Origin: Methanomicrobiales archaeon
GTDB taxonomy: Archaea; Halobacteriota; Methanomicrobia; Methanomicrobiales; JACTUA01
Length of the DNA stretch: 52,483 nucleotides
Direction of reading: 5' to 3'
NCBI GenBank assembly: GCA_029907705.1
Contig: JARYLJ010000011.1
Coordinates: 1 to 52,483 of the forward strand
Numbering within the stretch: the stretch's first letter is position 1; each line of letters begins with the position of its first letter. The position numbers were made by a program, and so were the translations under genes. Below the pieces are notes generated by a model. The model saw only the letters and a list, made by a program, of their open reading frames with translations, was not told the DNA's origin and searched no databases. This document shows, piece after piece, positions 16,963-25,943 of this stretch.

Positions 16963-17945
16963 GGATCGCGATGATCGGTTTCGGGACGGTGGGGCAGGGG
17001 ATCGCCTCGGTGCTGATGAGGAAGGATCTCGGCCTGACCATCACCGCGATCGCGGATTCACGGAGCGGTCTGATGAGGGATGATGGCGTCGACCTCGCTG
17101 GTGTCCTCGAGAGAAAGAGGGGGGGATTCGTGGTGGGGGACGTGGGCATCTCCCCCATGGATGTGGTGAAGAGGGGGGAGTACGACCTTTTGGTGGAGGT
17201 TTCTCCGACGAATATCCAGACTGCAGAGCCCGCCGCCACATTTATCAGAGAGGCGATCTCGCGAGGTAAGCACGTGGTCTCTTCGAACAAAGGCCCTATC
17301 GCACTCCATCTGAAGGAACTCCGCAGGGCAGCCCTATCGCATGGGGTCCAGCTCCGGTACGAGGCGACCGTCTGCGGAGCGATCCCCATCATGCATGTCC
17401 TCGAAGAGGGTTTGCGGGGAAACAGCGTGAAATCGCTGCATGGAGTCCTGAACGGGACGAGCAACTTCATCCTGACCAGAATGGCGGAGGAGGGGCTGAC
17501 ATACGACCAGGCGCTCGCTGAAGCCCGGGAGATGGGTGTGGCAGAGGCGGATCCCACGTACGATGTGAAGGGCATCGATGCGGCGATCAAGCTGGTGATC
17601 CTCTCGAATACGATCTGGGAGACCGATCTCCGGCTCGAAGATGTCGTTGTCACCGGCATCGATCAGATCACACCCGATGCGATCAGGCTTTCCGAAGACG
17701 AGGATGCAACCATCCGTCTTATAGCAGAGGCGATACCGGAGAGGGGAATCTGCAGGGTCACTCCACGCCTGATACCCAGAAACCACCCCCTCGTGGTGAA
17801 CGGGACACTCAATGCGATCACACTCACCACGGACCTCGCTGGGGCGCTCACATTCGTGGGAAAGGGCGCCGGTTCGATAGAGACCGCGAGTGCGGTGATC
17901 GGGGACATCCTCCATATAAAAGAGCGCTATGCCAGGGGTGCTTGA
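16959..17945 (+). CDS. hom: homoserine dehydrogenase
   Basis: Reduces aspartate semialdehyde to homoserine for threonine and methionine synthesis (328 residues). Rossmann motif GFGTVGQG (7-14), VSSNKGP, the substrate region YEATVCGAIPI and GTSNFIL are all present, and GVAEADPTYDVKGIDAA holds the catalytic Asp and Lys. The protein ends without an ACT domain, matching the separate ACT gene upstream. The 3' end overlaps the next gene by 17 bases. Confidence 0.93.
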   Translation: MRIAMIGFGTVGQGIASVLMRKDLGLTITAIADSRSGLMRDDGVDLAGVLERKRGGFVVGDVGISPMDVVKRGEYDLLVEVSPTNIQTAEPAATFIREAISRGKHVVSSNKGPIALHLKELRRAALSHGVQLRYEATVCGAIPIMHVLEEGLRGNSVKSLHGVLNGTSNFILTRMAEEGLTYDQALAEAREMGVAEADPTYDVKGIDAAIKLVILSNTIWETDLRLEDVVVTGIDQITPDAIRLSEDEDATIRLIAEAIPERGICRVTPRLIPRNHPLVVNGTLNAITLTTDLAGALTFVGKGAGSIETASAVIGDILHIKERYARGA

Positions 17946-19074
17946 GAAGAGGCGGCAGTTCCTCCAGCTGATGAAGAGGTTCACGCTGGAAGAGGGGCAT
18001 TTCACCGTCACCGATATTGCAAGGAAGGCAGGATGCCCCAGAAGTACCGCCCAGGACTGGATCAACCGACTGCTTTCCGAACGGTGCATCATGCTCCTGG
18101 AGGGAAAGAAGGGGCGGCAGGCGGCCCGTTACGCCGCCACCAGCGCGATCATCCGGAGTGCCTGCAAGAGGATCTTCACCACGCTCGACGGGGAATGGGT
18201 GCAGATATACCATGAGTGCCTGAGCGCGAGTTCTGCTGCGTTCTGCGAACACCATCACAGGCTGGCAGGCGGAGCACTCTGTGAGGTGATCAGGGATGGC
18301 ACGCTACTCAGGGAATGCGGCCGCCTGGGAGAGGGGGACGCTGACATCGGGCTGTATCCGAAGCCCTCCGTGGGAGTCCTCGAGATCAGGAAGGAGGCCG
18401 GGAACGCACTGGTCCAGCGCATCAGGTGTGTCGGAGGCCCCGCATATTCGCTGACCGAGATGATGGGTCAGGCGGACGGGGTCACGAGGGTGGATCTCAT
18501 CAGATCGGAGGGCGGACTCGTGGAAGGGGAGGTGATCACAAGGGCGCTGACCTACCTCGCCATCGGCATCGACGATACCGACAGCAGCATGGAAGGTGCG
18601 ACATTCGCACTCGCGATCGCGCTCCTCCAGTTCATATCCAGGATGGAGGGCGTGATGCCGATCGGGCATCAGGTCGTCATCCTGAATCCCGACCTCCCCG
18701 AAAAGACCGTCGGCAACTATGCCAGTTTCATCGAGGTGGCGATCGAACCCGAAATCTTCGGAGATCTCCAGGATAGGGTCATCCACTTCGTCTCCGACGG
18801 GTCTTTCTCCCCTGAATGGGGGATTGCCTTCAAGACCGGATTCTCCGTCACTCCCGAACTGCGTGACTACCTGGCGGGGGCCAGAGGAAGAATTGTCACA
18901 ACAGAGGAGGCAGAGAGGGTGGCGGAAGAAAACGGCATCATCCTGCACGGCGGGAGAGGGAAGATCGGAGCTCTCGCCGCCGTCGCTGCAGTGGGACTGA
19001 GCACCCCGGTTCTCATGGATCCGGAGGGTCGAATGGAGGCCAGATACCCTGCATCCTCGCGGGGATCCAGATAA
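17929..19074 (+). CDS. HTH protein fused to an IGIDDTDS domain, methanogenesis marker 11-like
   Basis: Protein of 381 residues. Residues about 12-60 form a helix-turn-helix (TVTDIARKAGCPRSTAQDWI). From about 208 onward, AIGIDDTDSSMEGATFALAI resembles the nucleotide-binding motif of TiaS (the tRNA-Ile agmatidine synthase), but the rest does not look like TiaS. It fits my memory of the methanogen-restricted marker protein 11 family. A Cys/His-rich middle (CLSASSAAFCEHHHRL, 100-115) and HGGRGKIGALAAVAAV near the end are notable. Function is unknown. ATG 17929 lies inside the homoserine dehydrogenase gene; GTG 17938 is an alternative. Confidence 0.6.
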   Translation: MPGVLEKRRQFLQLMKRFTLEEGHFTVTDIARKAGCPRSTAQDWINRLLSERCIMLLEGKKGRQAARYAATSAIIRSACKRIFTTLDGEWVQIYHECLSASSAAFCEHHHRLAGGALCEVIRDGTLLRECGRLGEGDADIGLYPKPSVGVLEIRKEAGNALVQRIRCVGGPAYSLTEMMGQADGVTRVDLIRSEGGLVEGEVITRALTYLAIGIDDTDSSMEGATFALAIALLQFISRMEGVMPIGHQVVILNPDLPEKTVGNYASFIEVAIEPEIFGDLQDRVIHFVSDGSFSPEWGIAFKTGFSVTPELRDYLAGARGRIVTTEEAERVAEENGIILHGGRGKIGALAAVAAVGLSTPVLMDPEGRMEARYPASSRGSR

Positions 19075-19190
19075 AAAAAGTTTGCATGCCTGAAATTCCG
19101 AACGATTACCTGCCTTCGATCGCCGCCAGCCGACCAAAATCTTGAATAGCTTTTAATCTTAATGATTAATTATGATAAAATGGAGGGAAC
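19075..19190 (+). promoter_or_regulatory. promoter region of acetyl-CoA synthetase gene
   Basis: AT-rich upstream region. CTTTTAATCTTAATG (19150-19164) is a likely TATA box, and GGAGGG (19182-19187) lies 3 bases before ATG 19191, a strong ribosome site. Confidence 0.5.
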
Positions 19191-21083
19191 ATGGCTGAAC
19201 GGTTCGATGTGAAGCTCATCGAGAAGGAGAAGAGGTATTACCCGGATCCCTCGTATAAAGAGAACGCGTGGGTGAAGGACTATCAGAAGATGTACGATGA
19301 GTTCATCGCCGATCCTTCGGCATTCTGGGGGAAGATTGCAGAAGAACTGGACTGGTTCTCGACATGGGATCGTGTGATGGAGTGGAACTACCCTTACGCG
19401 AGATGGTTCCTGAATGCGAAGCTGAACATCACATACAACTGCCTCGATCGTCACGCGAAGAACCACAGGAGAAACAAGGCGGCGCTCATCTGGCGTGGAG
19501 AGAACGGTGAACAGCGCATCTACACGTATCAGCAGCTCTACAAGGCGGTGATGCGCTGCGCAAACGGCCTGAAGAACCTGGGGGTGAAGAAAGGGGACTG
19601 CGTCTGCATATACATGCCCCTGATCCCCGAACAATTGATTGTGATGCTCGCCTGCGCCAGGATTGGTGCGGTGCACAGCGTGGTATTCGGCGGGTTCGGT
19701 GTCAGTGCGCTCAACACCAGAATAAACGATGCACAGGCGAAGATCGTGGTCACCGCAGATATCGCGATGCGGCGCGGCAAGTCCATACCCCTGAAGTCCG
19801 TGGTGGAGGATGCCCTGATCAATGCCCCGAGCGTGGAGAAGGTCGTGGTGCTGAGGAGGCGCGAACCGCTCGTCGAGCTCCAGGATATGGAGATCGATTA
19901 CCAGGAGATGATCAGGGACGTTCCTCCGGAATGCCCTCCGGAGGTGATGGATGCCGAAGATACGCTCTTCATCTTGTATACGAGCGGTTCCACGGGCACT
20001 CCGAAGGGAGTCGTGCACACCTGCGGCGGTTACATGGTGGGGACGTACTATACCACAAAGAACATCTTCGACCTGAAGGAGAACGATGTGTACTGGTGCA
20101 CCGCAGATCCGGGCTGGATCACGGGGCATTCATACATCCTGTACGGTCCGCTGGCGGCCGGTGCGACCGTCTTCATCACAGAACTGACACCCGACTTCCC
20201 TGATCCGGGCAGCTGGTGGAAACTGATCGAGGACGAGGGGATCACCGTCTTCTATACCGCCCCCACCGCCATCAGAATGTTCATGAAGATGGGGGAATCA
20301 TGGCCGAAGAAGTACAACCTCGGTTCCCTGCGTATCCTCGGATCGGTGGGCGAACCGCTGAATCCTGAGGCATTCGAATGGTATTACCACGTAATCGGAG
20401 GCGGCCGGTGCCCCATCGTCGATACCTGGTGGCAGACGGAGACCGGCATGCAGATGATCACGACGATGATCGGGGAACCGATGAAGCCGGGTTTTGCAGG
20501 CAAACCCATCCCTGGCGTGGTGGCGGATGTGATCACGAAGGATGGGAAGAGCGTGCCGCCCGGAAAGGGTGGTTTTCTCGTGATAAAGGAGCCCTGGCCG
20601 GCGATGCTGCGCACCGTATACAAGAACGACGAACGTTACAGAAAATACTGGTACACCCTGGATAACGTCTACATGGCCGGAGATCTCGCGGTGAAGGATG
20701 CTGAGGGCTACATCATGATCCTGGGGCGTGCAGATGACATCATCATCGTGGCCGGCCACAACATCGGCACCGCAGAGGTGGAGAGCGCGCTCGTCTCCCA
20801 CAAGGCGGTCGCGGAGGCGGCAGTCATCGGAAAACCCGACCCGGTCAGAGGCAATATCATCAAGGCATTCGTCATTCTGAGAGTGGGGTTCAGAGCCGGG
20901 GAGAAACTCGTCTCCGAGCTCCAGTACCATGTGAGGATGATGCTGGGGCCCATCGCGGTCCCGTCCGAGATCGAGTTCGTGGACAAGCTCCCGAAGACAC
21001 GCAGCGGCAAGATCATGCGGAGGGTGCTCAAGGCAAAGGAGCTGGGGATGGATCCGGGGGATATCTCCACCCTGGAAGAATAA
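19191..21083 (+). CDS. acs: acetyl-CoA synthetase (AMP-forming)
   Basis: Activates acetate to acetyl-CoA through acetyl-AMP (630 residues). Adenylate-forming motifs: YTSGSTGTPKG (about 263-273), the acetate/acyl pocket motif DTWWQTETGM, and near the C-terminus TRSGKIMRR with the catalytic Lys at about 607. The N-terminus is typical for bacterial and methanogen Acs. It stands alone behind its own promoter. In a hydrogenotroph this provides acetate assimilation into biomass, not methane formation. Confidence 0.95.
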   Translation: MAERFDVKLIEKEKRYYPDPSYKENAWVKDYQKMYDEFIADPSAFWGKIAEELDWFSTWDRVMEWNYPYARWFLNAKLNITYNCLDRHAKNHRRNKAALIWRGENGEQRIYTYQQLYKAVMRCANGLKNLGVKKGDCVCIYMPLIPEQLIVMLACARIGAVHSVVFGGFGVSALNTRINDAQAKIVVTADIAMRRGKSIPLKSVVEDALINAPSVEKVVVLRRREPLVELQDMEIDYQEMIRDVPPECPPEVMDAEDTLFILYTSGSTGTPKGVVHTCGGYMVGTYYTTKNIFDLKENDVYWCTADPGWITGHSYILYGPLAAGATVFITELTPDFPDPGSWWKLIEDEGITVFYTAPTAIRMFMKMGESWPKKYNLGSLRILGSVGEPLNPEAFEWYYHVIGGGRCPIVDTWWQTETGMQMITTMIGEPMKPGFAGKPIPGVVADVITKDGKSVPPGKGGFLVIKEPWPAMLRTVYKNDERYRKYWYTLDNVYMAGDLAVKDAEGYIMILGRADDIIIVAGHNIGTAEVESALVSHKAVAEAAVIGKPDPVRGNIIKAFVILRVGFRAGEKLVSELQYHVRMMLGPIAVPSEIEFVDKLPKTRSGKIMRRVLKAKELGMDPGDISTLEE

Positions 21084-21905
21084 TTTTCTCTGGCTGCCCT
21101 GTCATGGTCAATATTTCATTTTTTCTGGAATGATCCGATTCACCCCTCCAGATAATTTCGATCGCCCGTCTGCCTGCTGCCTGCGTTTTCATTCCTGCAG
21201 GAGGCGCCCCGGTGTGCGATTCCCCCGATCTGTCCCTGATCGAACTTCGGGCGATTTCTACACATACCGAGAACATGGAAGAGATGCATTGAGTTCGTTA
21301 TCCGAAACATGCATGCAGTGGCCGCCGCGTTCGATCTGATCGCTTCGACACGAGCGATATCCTGAATCCAGAATTCCCGATTGTATTCATGTTCGAAGTC
21401 GTGATAACGACGTCCTCTCGAGAGAATAAAAGAGAGGTGAAAACCGATGAATCGCAGATTCCCTGGGTGTTCTCGCAAGGATGCGGAGAGGAGCTGACTT
21501 TAAAAAACCGAGGAGGGTGCGGGCGGCCCGATCTCCGAAATTTTTCATTCAACTGCGATCTGACATGTATGATCGCCTGGTTTTACCTCATATTCTATCG
21601 ACAGGGGGTGCCCCCCATTGCATTTTTCAGGATATCTGCGATCCTCTTGGTTCACTGCCTGTATGCCACTGCCATTTTGAAGTGAACACGATACCCTCGC
21701 TCCCAGTGATCTCCAGACAGACAAATCAGCAGAGACGGAGGTGATCATCGAGCGTGGTGGTGATGCCTGTTGAAATTCCTCTTCTGAAATCATCAGAAAT
21801 CATGAAATAAGCGATACAGTGAACTCCAGACCGCTTTCGCACTCGGGCATACGCCATTCAACAACCTTTATTAAAATACCCAAGAGAAAAGTATATGGTG
21901 AATCG
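21084..21905. other. intergenic region with repeat copy R3 and thioredoxin promoter
   Basis: An 822-bp stretch. Just after acs there is a T-rich run (CATTTTTTC, 21116-21124) that could terminate transcription. Repeat copy R3 follows (about 21190-21440). At 21499 ACTTTAAAAAACC resembles a TATA box but no credible gene follows; the 98-residue frame at 21389-21685 lies partly in the repeat and has no family features. TTTATTAAAATA at 21867-21878 is a good TATA box for the thioredoxin gene. Confidence 0.5.
21190..21440 (-). repeat. dispersed intergenic repeat, copy R3 (modules A and B, inverse)
   Basis: Read on the minus strand, module A covers about 21350-21420 (complement of GCGATATCCTGAATCCAGAA) and module B about 21239-21272 (complement of GATCGAACTTCGGGCGAT). 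The spacer between A and B (21301-21345) matches R4 closely (GCATGCAGTGGCC, GCGTTCGATCTGATCGC on the plus strand). The far side matches R5 through CTCGAGAGGACG and GACTTCGAACATG. Module C is absent or too diverged. Confidence 0.68.
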
Positions 21906-22181
21906 ATGGCAAAACCCGTTTTAATCGATTTTTATGCCGACTGGTGCGGACCCTGCAGACTTCAATCTCCCAAACTGGAGGAGCTGAAGAAGAGGATGGG
22001 GGATGCGATAGAGATTAAAAAGGTGGATGTGGATCAGCACATGGATATTGCGGACCGTTACGGCATCACCGTCGTTCCCACGCTGATCATCGAGAAGAAC
22101 GGAAAGGAGATCAGAAGGCTCGAGGGGTTGACCGATGCAGGGACCCTCGAGACGATACTGAGACCGCTGGTGGAGAAGTGA
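21906..22181 (+). CDS. thioredoxin family protein
   Basis: Small redox protein (91 residues) with the active site WCGPC at residues 13-17 and a cis-Pro in VVPTLIIE. ATG 21906 is chosen because family proteins begin just before the first strand (KPVLIDFYADW); an in-frame ATG at 21819 lies upstream of the TATA box. Its stop overlaps the F420H2:NADP oxidoreductase start (GTGA), so the two are co-translated. The electron donor could be an F420- or NADPH-dependent reductase; the neighbour makes NADPH (inference). Confidence 0.9.
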   Translation: MAKPVLIDFYADWCGPCRLQSPKLEELKKRMGDAIEIKKVDVDQHMDIADRYGITVVPTLIIEKNGKEIRRLEGLTDAGTLETILRPLVEK

Positions 22182-22828
22182 AGGTAGGAATCGTCGGAGG
22201 CACAGGGGAAATCGGGGAGGGGATGGCACTCCGCCTCTCGCAGAGGCACGAGGTATTCATCGGATCAAGGGAGCGTGATAAGGCGCAGACATGCAGCCTG
22301 AGCTGCAGAACGCTGCTCGGCTCCCTCGAACTCCCCTGCAGGGTGCAGGGATGCGACAATCAGGAGGCGGTCGACTCAGCAGAGATCGTCATTCTGGCCG
22401 TCCCATTCCCCCATGCGGCGAATACGATCTCCACACTGAAGGGTTTCGGAGGGAAGATCGTCGTCAGTCCAATCAACCCGATCCAGAGGGCTGAATACTT
22501 CTTCCATGCTCCGCCCCCTGAAGGGTCTGCCGGCCTCATGGTGAAGAGGCTTCTCCCCGCCGATGCACGCCTCTGCGTCGCGTTCAATAACATCGCCGCC
22601 AACAGATGGCGTGATCTGGAGAAACCCCTCAGATACTCGGTGGCCGTGTGCGGGGATGATCCCACGGCGAAGGAGAGGGTGATGGAGCTGGCCGGGAGTG
22701 TGCCCGAACTCGAAGCCTTCGATGCCGGACCGCTCGCCGTCTCCCCGATGGTGGAGAGCCTGACGCCGCTCCTGCTGAATATAGGAAAATACAGCAGAAT
22801 GAAGGATGTCGGGGTCAGATTCCTTTAG
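22178..22828 (+). CDS. fno: F420H2:NADP+ oxidoreductase
   Basis: Transfers hydride between coenzyme F420 and NADP (216 residues). The N-terminal dinucleotide fold has GGTGEIGEGMALRL and the NADP phosphate-binding GSRERDKA. FNNIAANRW and ILAVPFPHA are typical of the family. GTG start overlapping the thioredoxin stop. The next gene starts 23 bases before its stop. In methanogens this enzyme supplies NADPH for biosynthesis from F420H2. Confidence 0.92.
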   Translation: MKVGIVGGTGEIGEGMALRLSQRHEVFIGSRERDKAQTCSLSCRTLLGSLELPCRVQGCDNQEAVDSAEIVILAVPFPHAANTISTLKGFGGKIVVSPINPIQRAEYFFHAPPPEGSAGLMVKRLLPADARLCVAFNNIAANRWRDLEKPLRYSVAVCGDDPTAKERVMELAGSVPELEAFDAGPLAVSPMVESLTPLLLNIGKYSRMKDVGVRFL

Positions 22829-23438
22829 GATCTCCACCATCCTCGAATACCTCGCAGAAAGATATGGCAGTTTGCCGTGGTGGAGAGGCACCGCCGACGA
22901 GATCATGATCGGAGCAATACTCACACAGCAGACGAGATGGGAGAATGTGGGCAGAGCTATCTCGGAGCTCAAATCGCGGGGCTTCGGTCATATGGAGGCC
23001 CTGTACCGTGCGGATCAGGGAGTTATCGAGGATCTGATCAGGTGCACGGGATTCTATCGCGTCAAGGCGAAACGTCTGAAGGCACTGGCGGAGTGCGTCC
23101 AACGACTCGGAGGGATCGGTGCAATGGACTCCATGTCCACATCCAGGCTCAGGGAGGAACTGCTGCACGTGAAGGGTATTGGTGAAGAGACCGCGGACAG
23201 TATACTCTGTTATGCATTTTCACGTCCGGTATTCGTGATCGATGATTACACCAGAAAGATATGCACCTGCGCCGGTGTCATGACGAAAAATTCCGAGCTG
23301 AGAAGACTTTTTGGAGAGGTGCTGCCAGAAGAGCCAGGCGTCTGCCAGCAGGCGCATGCACATATGGTGGAGTACGCAAAGGAGCGGTGCGTGAAGGGGT
23401 TATGCGAGGGATGCCGAATCAGAAGCCTGAATGGATAG
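22806..23438 (+). CDS. endonuclease III-like HhH-GPD DNA glycosylase
   Basis: Base-excision repair glycosylase (210 residues). ILTQQTRWENV (substrate pocket), the helix-hairpin-helix with LHVKGIGEETADSIL (Lys) and VIDDYTRKI (catalytic Asp) are present. The C-terminal cluster region has only three Cys, C-x4-C-x2-C (RCVKGLCEGC), instead of C-x6-C-x2-C-x5-C, so a normal 4Fe-4S cluster is doubtful. This resembles the 3-methyladenine glycosylase III / mismatch glycosylase branch more than classical Nth. ATG 22806 has GAAGG upstream and overlaps fno. Confidence 0.85.
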   Translation: MSGSDSFRISTILEYLAERYGSLPWWRGTADEIMIGAILTQQTRWENVGRAISELKSRGFGHMEALYRADQGVIEDLIRCTGFYRVKAKRLKALAECVQRLGGIGAMDSMSTSRLREELLHVKGIGEETADSILCYAFSRPVFVIDDYTRKICTCAGVMTKNSELRRLFGEVLPEEPGVCQQAHAHMVEYAKERCVKGLCEGCRIRSLNG

Positions 23439-23944
23439 GCCGGCGCCTCCTGCAGGAGGGGCTCGTACGGGCCAACTTCGGAAATATGAGCCTGCGTGCC
23501 GATGGAGGTTTCCATATCAAACGCCGGGGAGAGTTCATGGATGCGGCGTGGGAGCCGGTGTTCGTCCCCTTCGATGGACCCGTTCCAGAGTGCGCGTCCA
23601 CCGAATATCCTGTTCATCGGGATATATATATGAATTCGACATTCGATGCGATCCTCCATGCGCATCCGCCGCACGCGATCGCCCTCTCTTTGCTGGAGTG
23701 GGAGCTGCTCCCTCTGGACAGCGAAGGCAGGCTTCTGGCACCGAGAGTGCCTGTGGTGGAGGGGGAGCCAGGATCGGTGGAACTGGCCGGATCGGTGGTC
23801 AGAGGCCTATCCTCATCACCGGTGGTGATCGCACGCGGGCACGGCACCTTTGCAGCCGCATCGGACCTTCTTCAGGCGTATATACTCACCTCGGTGGTGG
23901 AGCACTCCTCGCAGATACTTCTGATGTTGCTCCGCAGAGGTTGA
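23402..23944 (+). CDS. class II aldolase/adducin family protein
   Basis: Zn-dependent aldolase fold (about 180 residues). FGNMSLR, the metal-site pieces STEYPVHRDIY (Glu), HAHPPHA (two His) and ARGHGTF (His), and LLQAYILTSVVEHSS are typical. Methanogen homologues include fuculose-1-phosphate aldolases that can make lactaldehyde; the real substrate here is not known. ATG 23402 (or 23411) overlaps the end of the glycosylase gene. It is the last gene of the thioredoxin-fno-glycosylase-aldolase run. Confidence 0.8.
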   Translation: MRGMPNQKPEWIGRRLLQEGLVRANFGNMSLRADGGFHIKRRGEFMDAAWEPVFVPFDGPVPECASTEYPVHRDIYMNSTFDAILHAHPPHAIALSLLEWELLPLDSEGRLLAPRVPVVEGEPGSVELAGSVVRGLSSSPVVIARGHGTFAAASDLLQAYILTSVVEHSSQILLMLLRRG

Positions 23945-24270
23945 AGGCCCGGAAGGTAGATTGAGGCGTAAAAGAGGTCGAGAGTTTAGGATAAGGGAAT
24001 ATTCCGCTTTTTTGAGTGTCACGCCTCATCTGGCCACTTCATAAAAGATGGATCAACGGCCCGTTGGTCATGGACGCGGGACGGCATGAAAAGATCAGCC
24101 ACTGCCCCTGATGGGTCGCTATCCATCGCCCGAAGGACCGGATTCTAATCCACATCGACTCTGCGAGAAAGCCCAAAAACTCCTGCTGTACGACTCTTCT
24201 CGCGATAACGCCACCCCAAAAACCATGGGACCAATAAGGATCGATGAAGAGAGACAGGAACCCGTCCCAG
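23945..24270. other. intergenic region between convergent genes
   Basis: 326 bp. GCTTTTTTGAG (24006-24016) follows the palindrome GGAATATTCC (23996-24005) and may end the plus-strand operon. An 8-bp inverted repeat, TGAGGCGT (23962-23969) with ACGCCTCA (24021-24028), encloses both. Nothing gene-like is seen in 24030-24270. Confidence 0.45.
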
Positions 24271-24885
24271 TCACCCCTGCCGGGTTGCTGGTTTATGGGC
24301 CCTGATCACAGACATTCCACTTGCCTTCTCCCCGTAATCCTCGAATACGACCTGCACCACCTCTATTCGGGCAAAACCCGCATCGCGGAGTTCCTTCTTC
24401 AAGGTCACATCCCCCCTGAACCTGGCACTCTCGAAAAACAACCTGCTTTCCGCATCATTCACCAGCTCCTGCCCGAGGGGGCTATCCATTTCGATGACGG
24501 TGAAGATCAGCACCCCACCGGGCCGCAACACCCTGAATGCCTCGGATATCGTTCTTCCCACATCTTCGATGAAAAAAGAACCGAAAACGAAGAGTACACA
24601 TCCGAACCGCATATCCTGCAACGGGAGGCATTCACCCGCCCCCATAATCGCCTCAAGACCCCTTCCCTTCGCGATTTTCGTCATCTCCGGGGATGGTTCA
24701 ATGCCTGCCATCATCTGGAGGGGGATCGCGAATCTTCCCGTCTCTGCACCTATCTCGATAGACCTCTCCTTCTGGGGGATCAATCCTTCCAGTGCATTCA
24801 GGATCGACTGGTATATACGGGGATGCTCGTCAAACCAGCGATCGAATCTCTCCGCCACCGGCTGCGTCGCGGACGATCCCTTCAT
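24271..24885 (-). CDS. SAM-dependent methyltransferase
   Basis: Class I methyltransferase (204 residues). Motif I is IEIGAETGRFAIPL, the post-I acidic residue is in AGIEPSPEM, and FRVLRPGGVLIFTVIE is the typical motif III region of the UbiE-like group. ATG 24885 is chosen because GGAG lies 5 bases upstream; ATG 24900 is the longer option. Substrate unknown. It is single, on the minus strand, downstream of the HEAT-repeat gene with a 150-bp gap. Confidence 0.82.
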   Translation of the reverse strand: MKGSSATQPVAERFDRWFDEHPRIYQSILNALEGLIPQKERSIEIGAETGRFAIPLQMMAGIEPSPEMTKIAKGRGLEAIMGAGECLPLQDMRFGCVLFVFGSFFIEDVGRTISEAFRVLRPGGVLIFTVIEMDSPLGQELVNDAESRLFFESARFRGDVTLKKELRDAGFARIEVVQVVFEDYGEKASGMSVIRAHKPATRQG

Positions 24886-25035
24886 CGCCACTCCTGACAT
24901 GCCTGTCGGTTGAACATCATCGGGGCAGGCGATTTATATGCCTCGATCGTCATCGGTAACGGCGACCTCCTCGAAGAGAGTTTTTCAGATACCCGGAATG
25001 CCTGAGATGCCTCTGAAGGGCAGAAACGGAGGATC

Positions 25036-25803
25036 TCAGCTTTTTGTTTCCCCTCCATTTTCATAACCTCCTCCCGTCGGTGGATTCGCCTCCTGAAACC
25101 GCCTTCTGATCTCCAGAATCGCATGCTTCGCCGCATCCCTCACATCCCTGTTCACATCCTTCATCGCTGAAGATAGTGCCTCAATCTCCCCGGCCCCTCC
25201 GATCCTGCCGAGGGCTGCCGCGGCCCCGATCCTGATCATGTAATGACGGTCTGCGAGTGCATCCCGAAGATGAGGTATCAGGTCACTCCTGCCCAGATCT
25301 CCGAGTACTCTTATCGCCTCGATCCTGATGCAGGTATCACTGGAATTGAGTGCCTCCAGGAATGGATGATGATTCCGTCCTCCTATCTCCAGAAGTGAGG
25401 ACCTGATCCGTGCCGCCAGCTCTTCATCGATCCGGTCTCTCTGTTCGCCATCGCAGAGTAACTGCATCATCGGCCTTACCGCTTCTGCGTCACCGATATC
25501 TCCCAGTGCCTCTGCCGCCCTCTTACGAACGACGGTCGAGGAATCATTCATATCCGTGAGGATTCGGAGAAGCAATGGGATGGCCTCCCTCGACCGCAAA
25601 AACCCGAGTGCGGCGATGATCCTGGCCTGAACAAGACCCTTGTTGGATGGTTCATGCAGTGCATTCAGCAGCAGATCGATCATCCCGCTCCCGCCGATCT
25701 CTGCGATCCCCTCGACCGCTTCGATTCGTATGCGGGGGTCGGGATCATGCAGCTGCGAGGCCAGCCTGTGTCTCTTCCACATATCCAGTATCCCCATCTT
25801 CAT
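25036..25803 (-). CDS. HEAT-repeat / PBS lyase-like repeat protein
   Basis: 255-residue solenoid of about seven helical repeats of around 30 residues (units such as DPRIRIEAVEGIAEIGG, SSTVVRKRAAEALGDIGD and DRHYMIRIGAAAALGRIGG). Such proteins act as protein-interaction scaffolds; no catalytic motif is visible. ATG 25803 follows an in-frame GTG (25806). The C-terminal tail is Gly/Pro-rich and polar. Role unknown. Confidence 0.82.
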   Translation of the reverse strand: MKMGILDMWKRHRLASQLHDPDPRIRIEAVEGIAEIGGSGMIDLLLNALHEPSNKGLVQARIIAALGFLRSREAIPLLLRILTDMNDSSTVVRKRAAEALGDIGDAEAVRPMMQLLCDGEQRDRIDEELAARIRSSLLEIGGRNHHPFLEALNSSDTCIRIEAIRVLGDLGRSDLIPHLRDALADRHYMIRIGAAAALGRIGGAGEIEALSSAMKDVNRDVRDAAKHAILEIRRRFQEANPPTGGGYENGGETKS

Positions 25804-25943
25804 CACTGCCGGATCGCGCGATTCAGCACGCGATCTCTGTCATCAAAGGATATGAATGGAAGGGATCGATCTGCCTTATACCATGATTTCCTCGGATTGA
25901 AAAGGGATAGTTTATCCGAAACCGCTGCTAATAAAATGCAGAT

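Noticed and set aside
17929-19074. Annotation as tRNA(Ile) agmatidine synthase TiaS
   Set aside because: Only the IGIDDTDS motif is shared; the N-terminal HTH and the other regions do not follow the TiaS layout, so the marker-11-like call is preferred.
21389-21685. 98-codon frame after the acetyl-CoA synthetase gene
   Set aside because: It begins inside repeat R3, has no credible ribosome site in the right place and no recognisable domain.
24120-24180. Possible tRNA-like T-arm (GGATTCTAATCC)
   Set aside because: The GTTC consensus is broken and no acceptor, D or anticodon arms can be placed around it.
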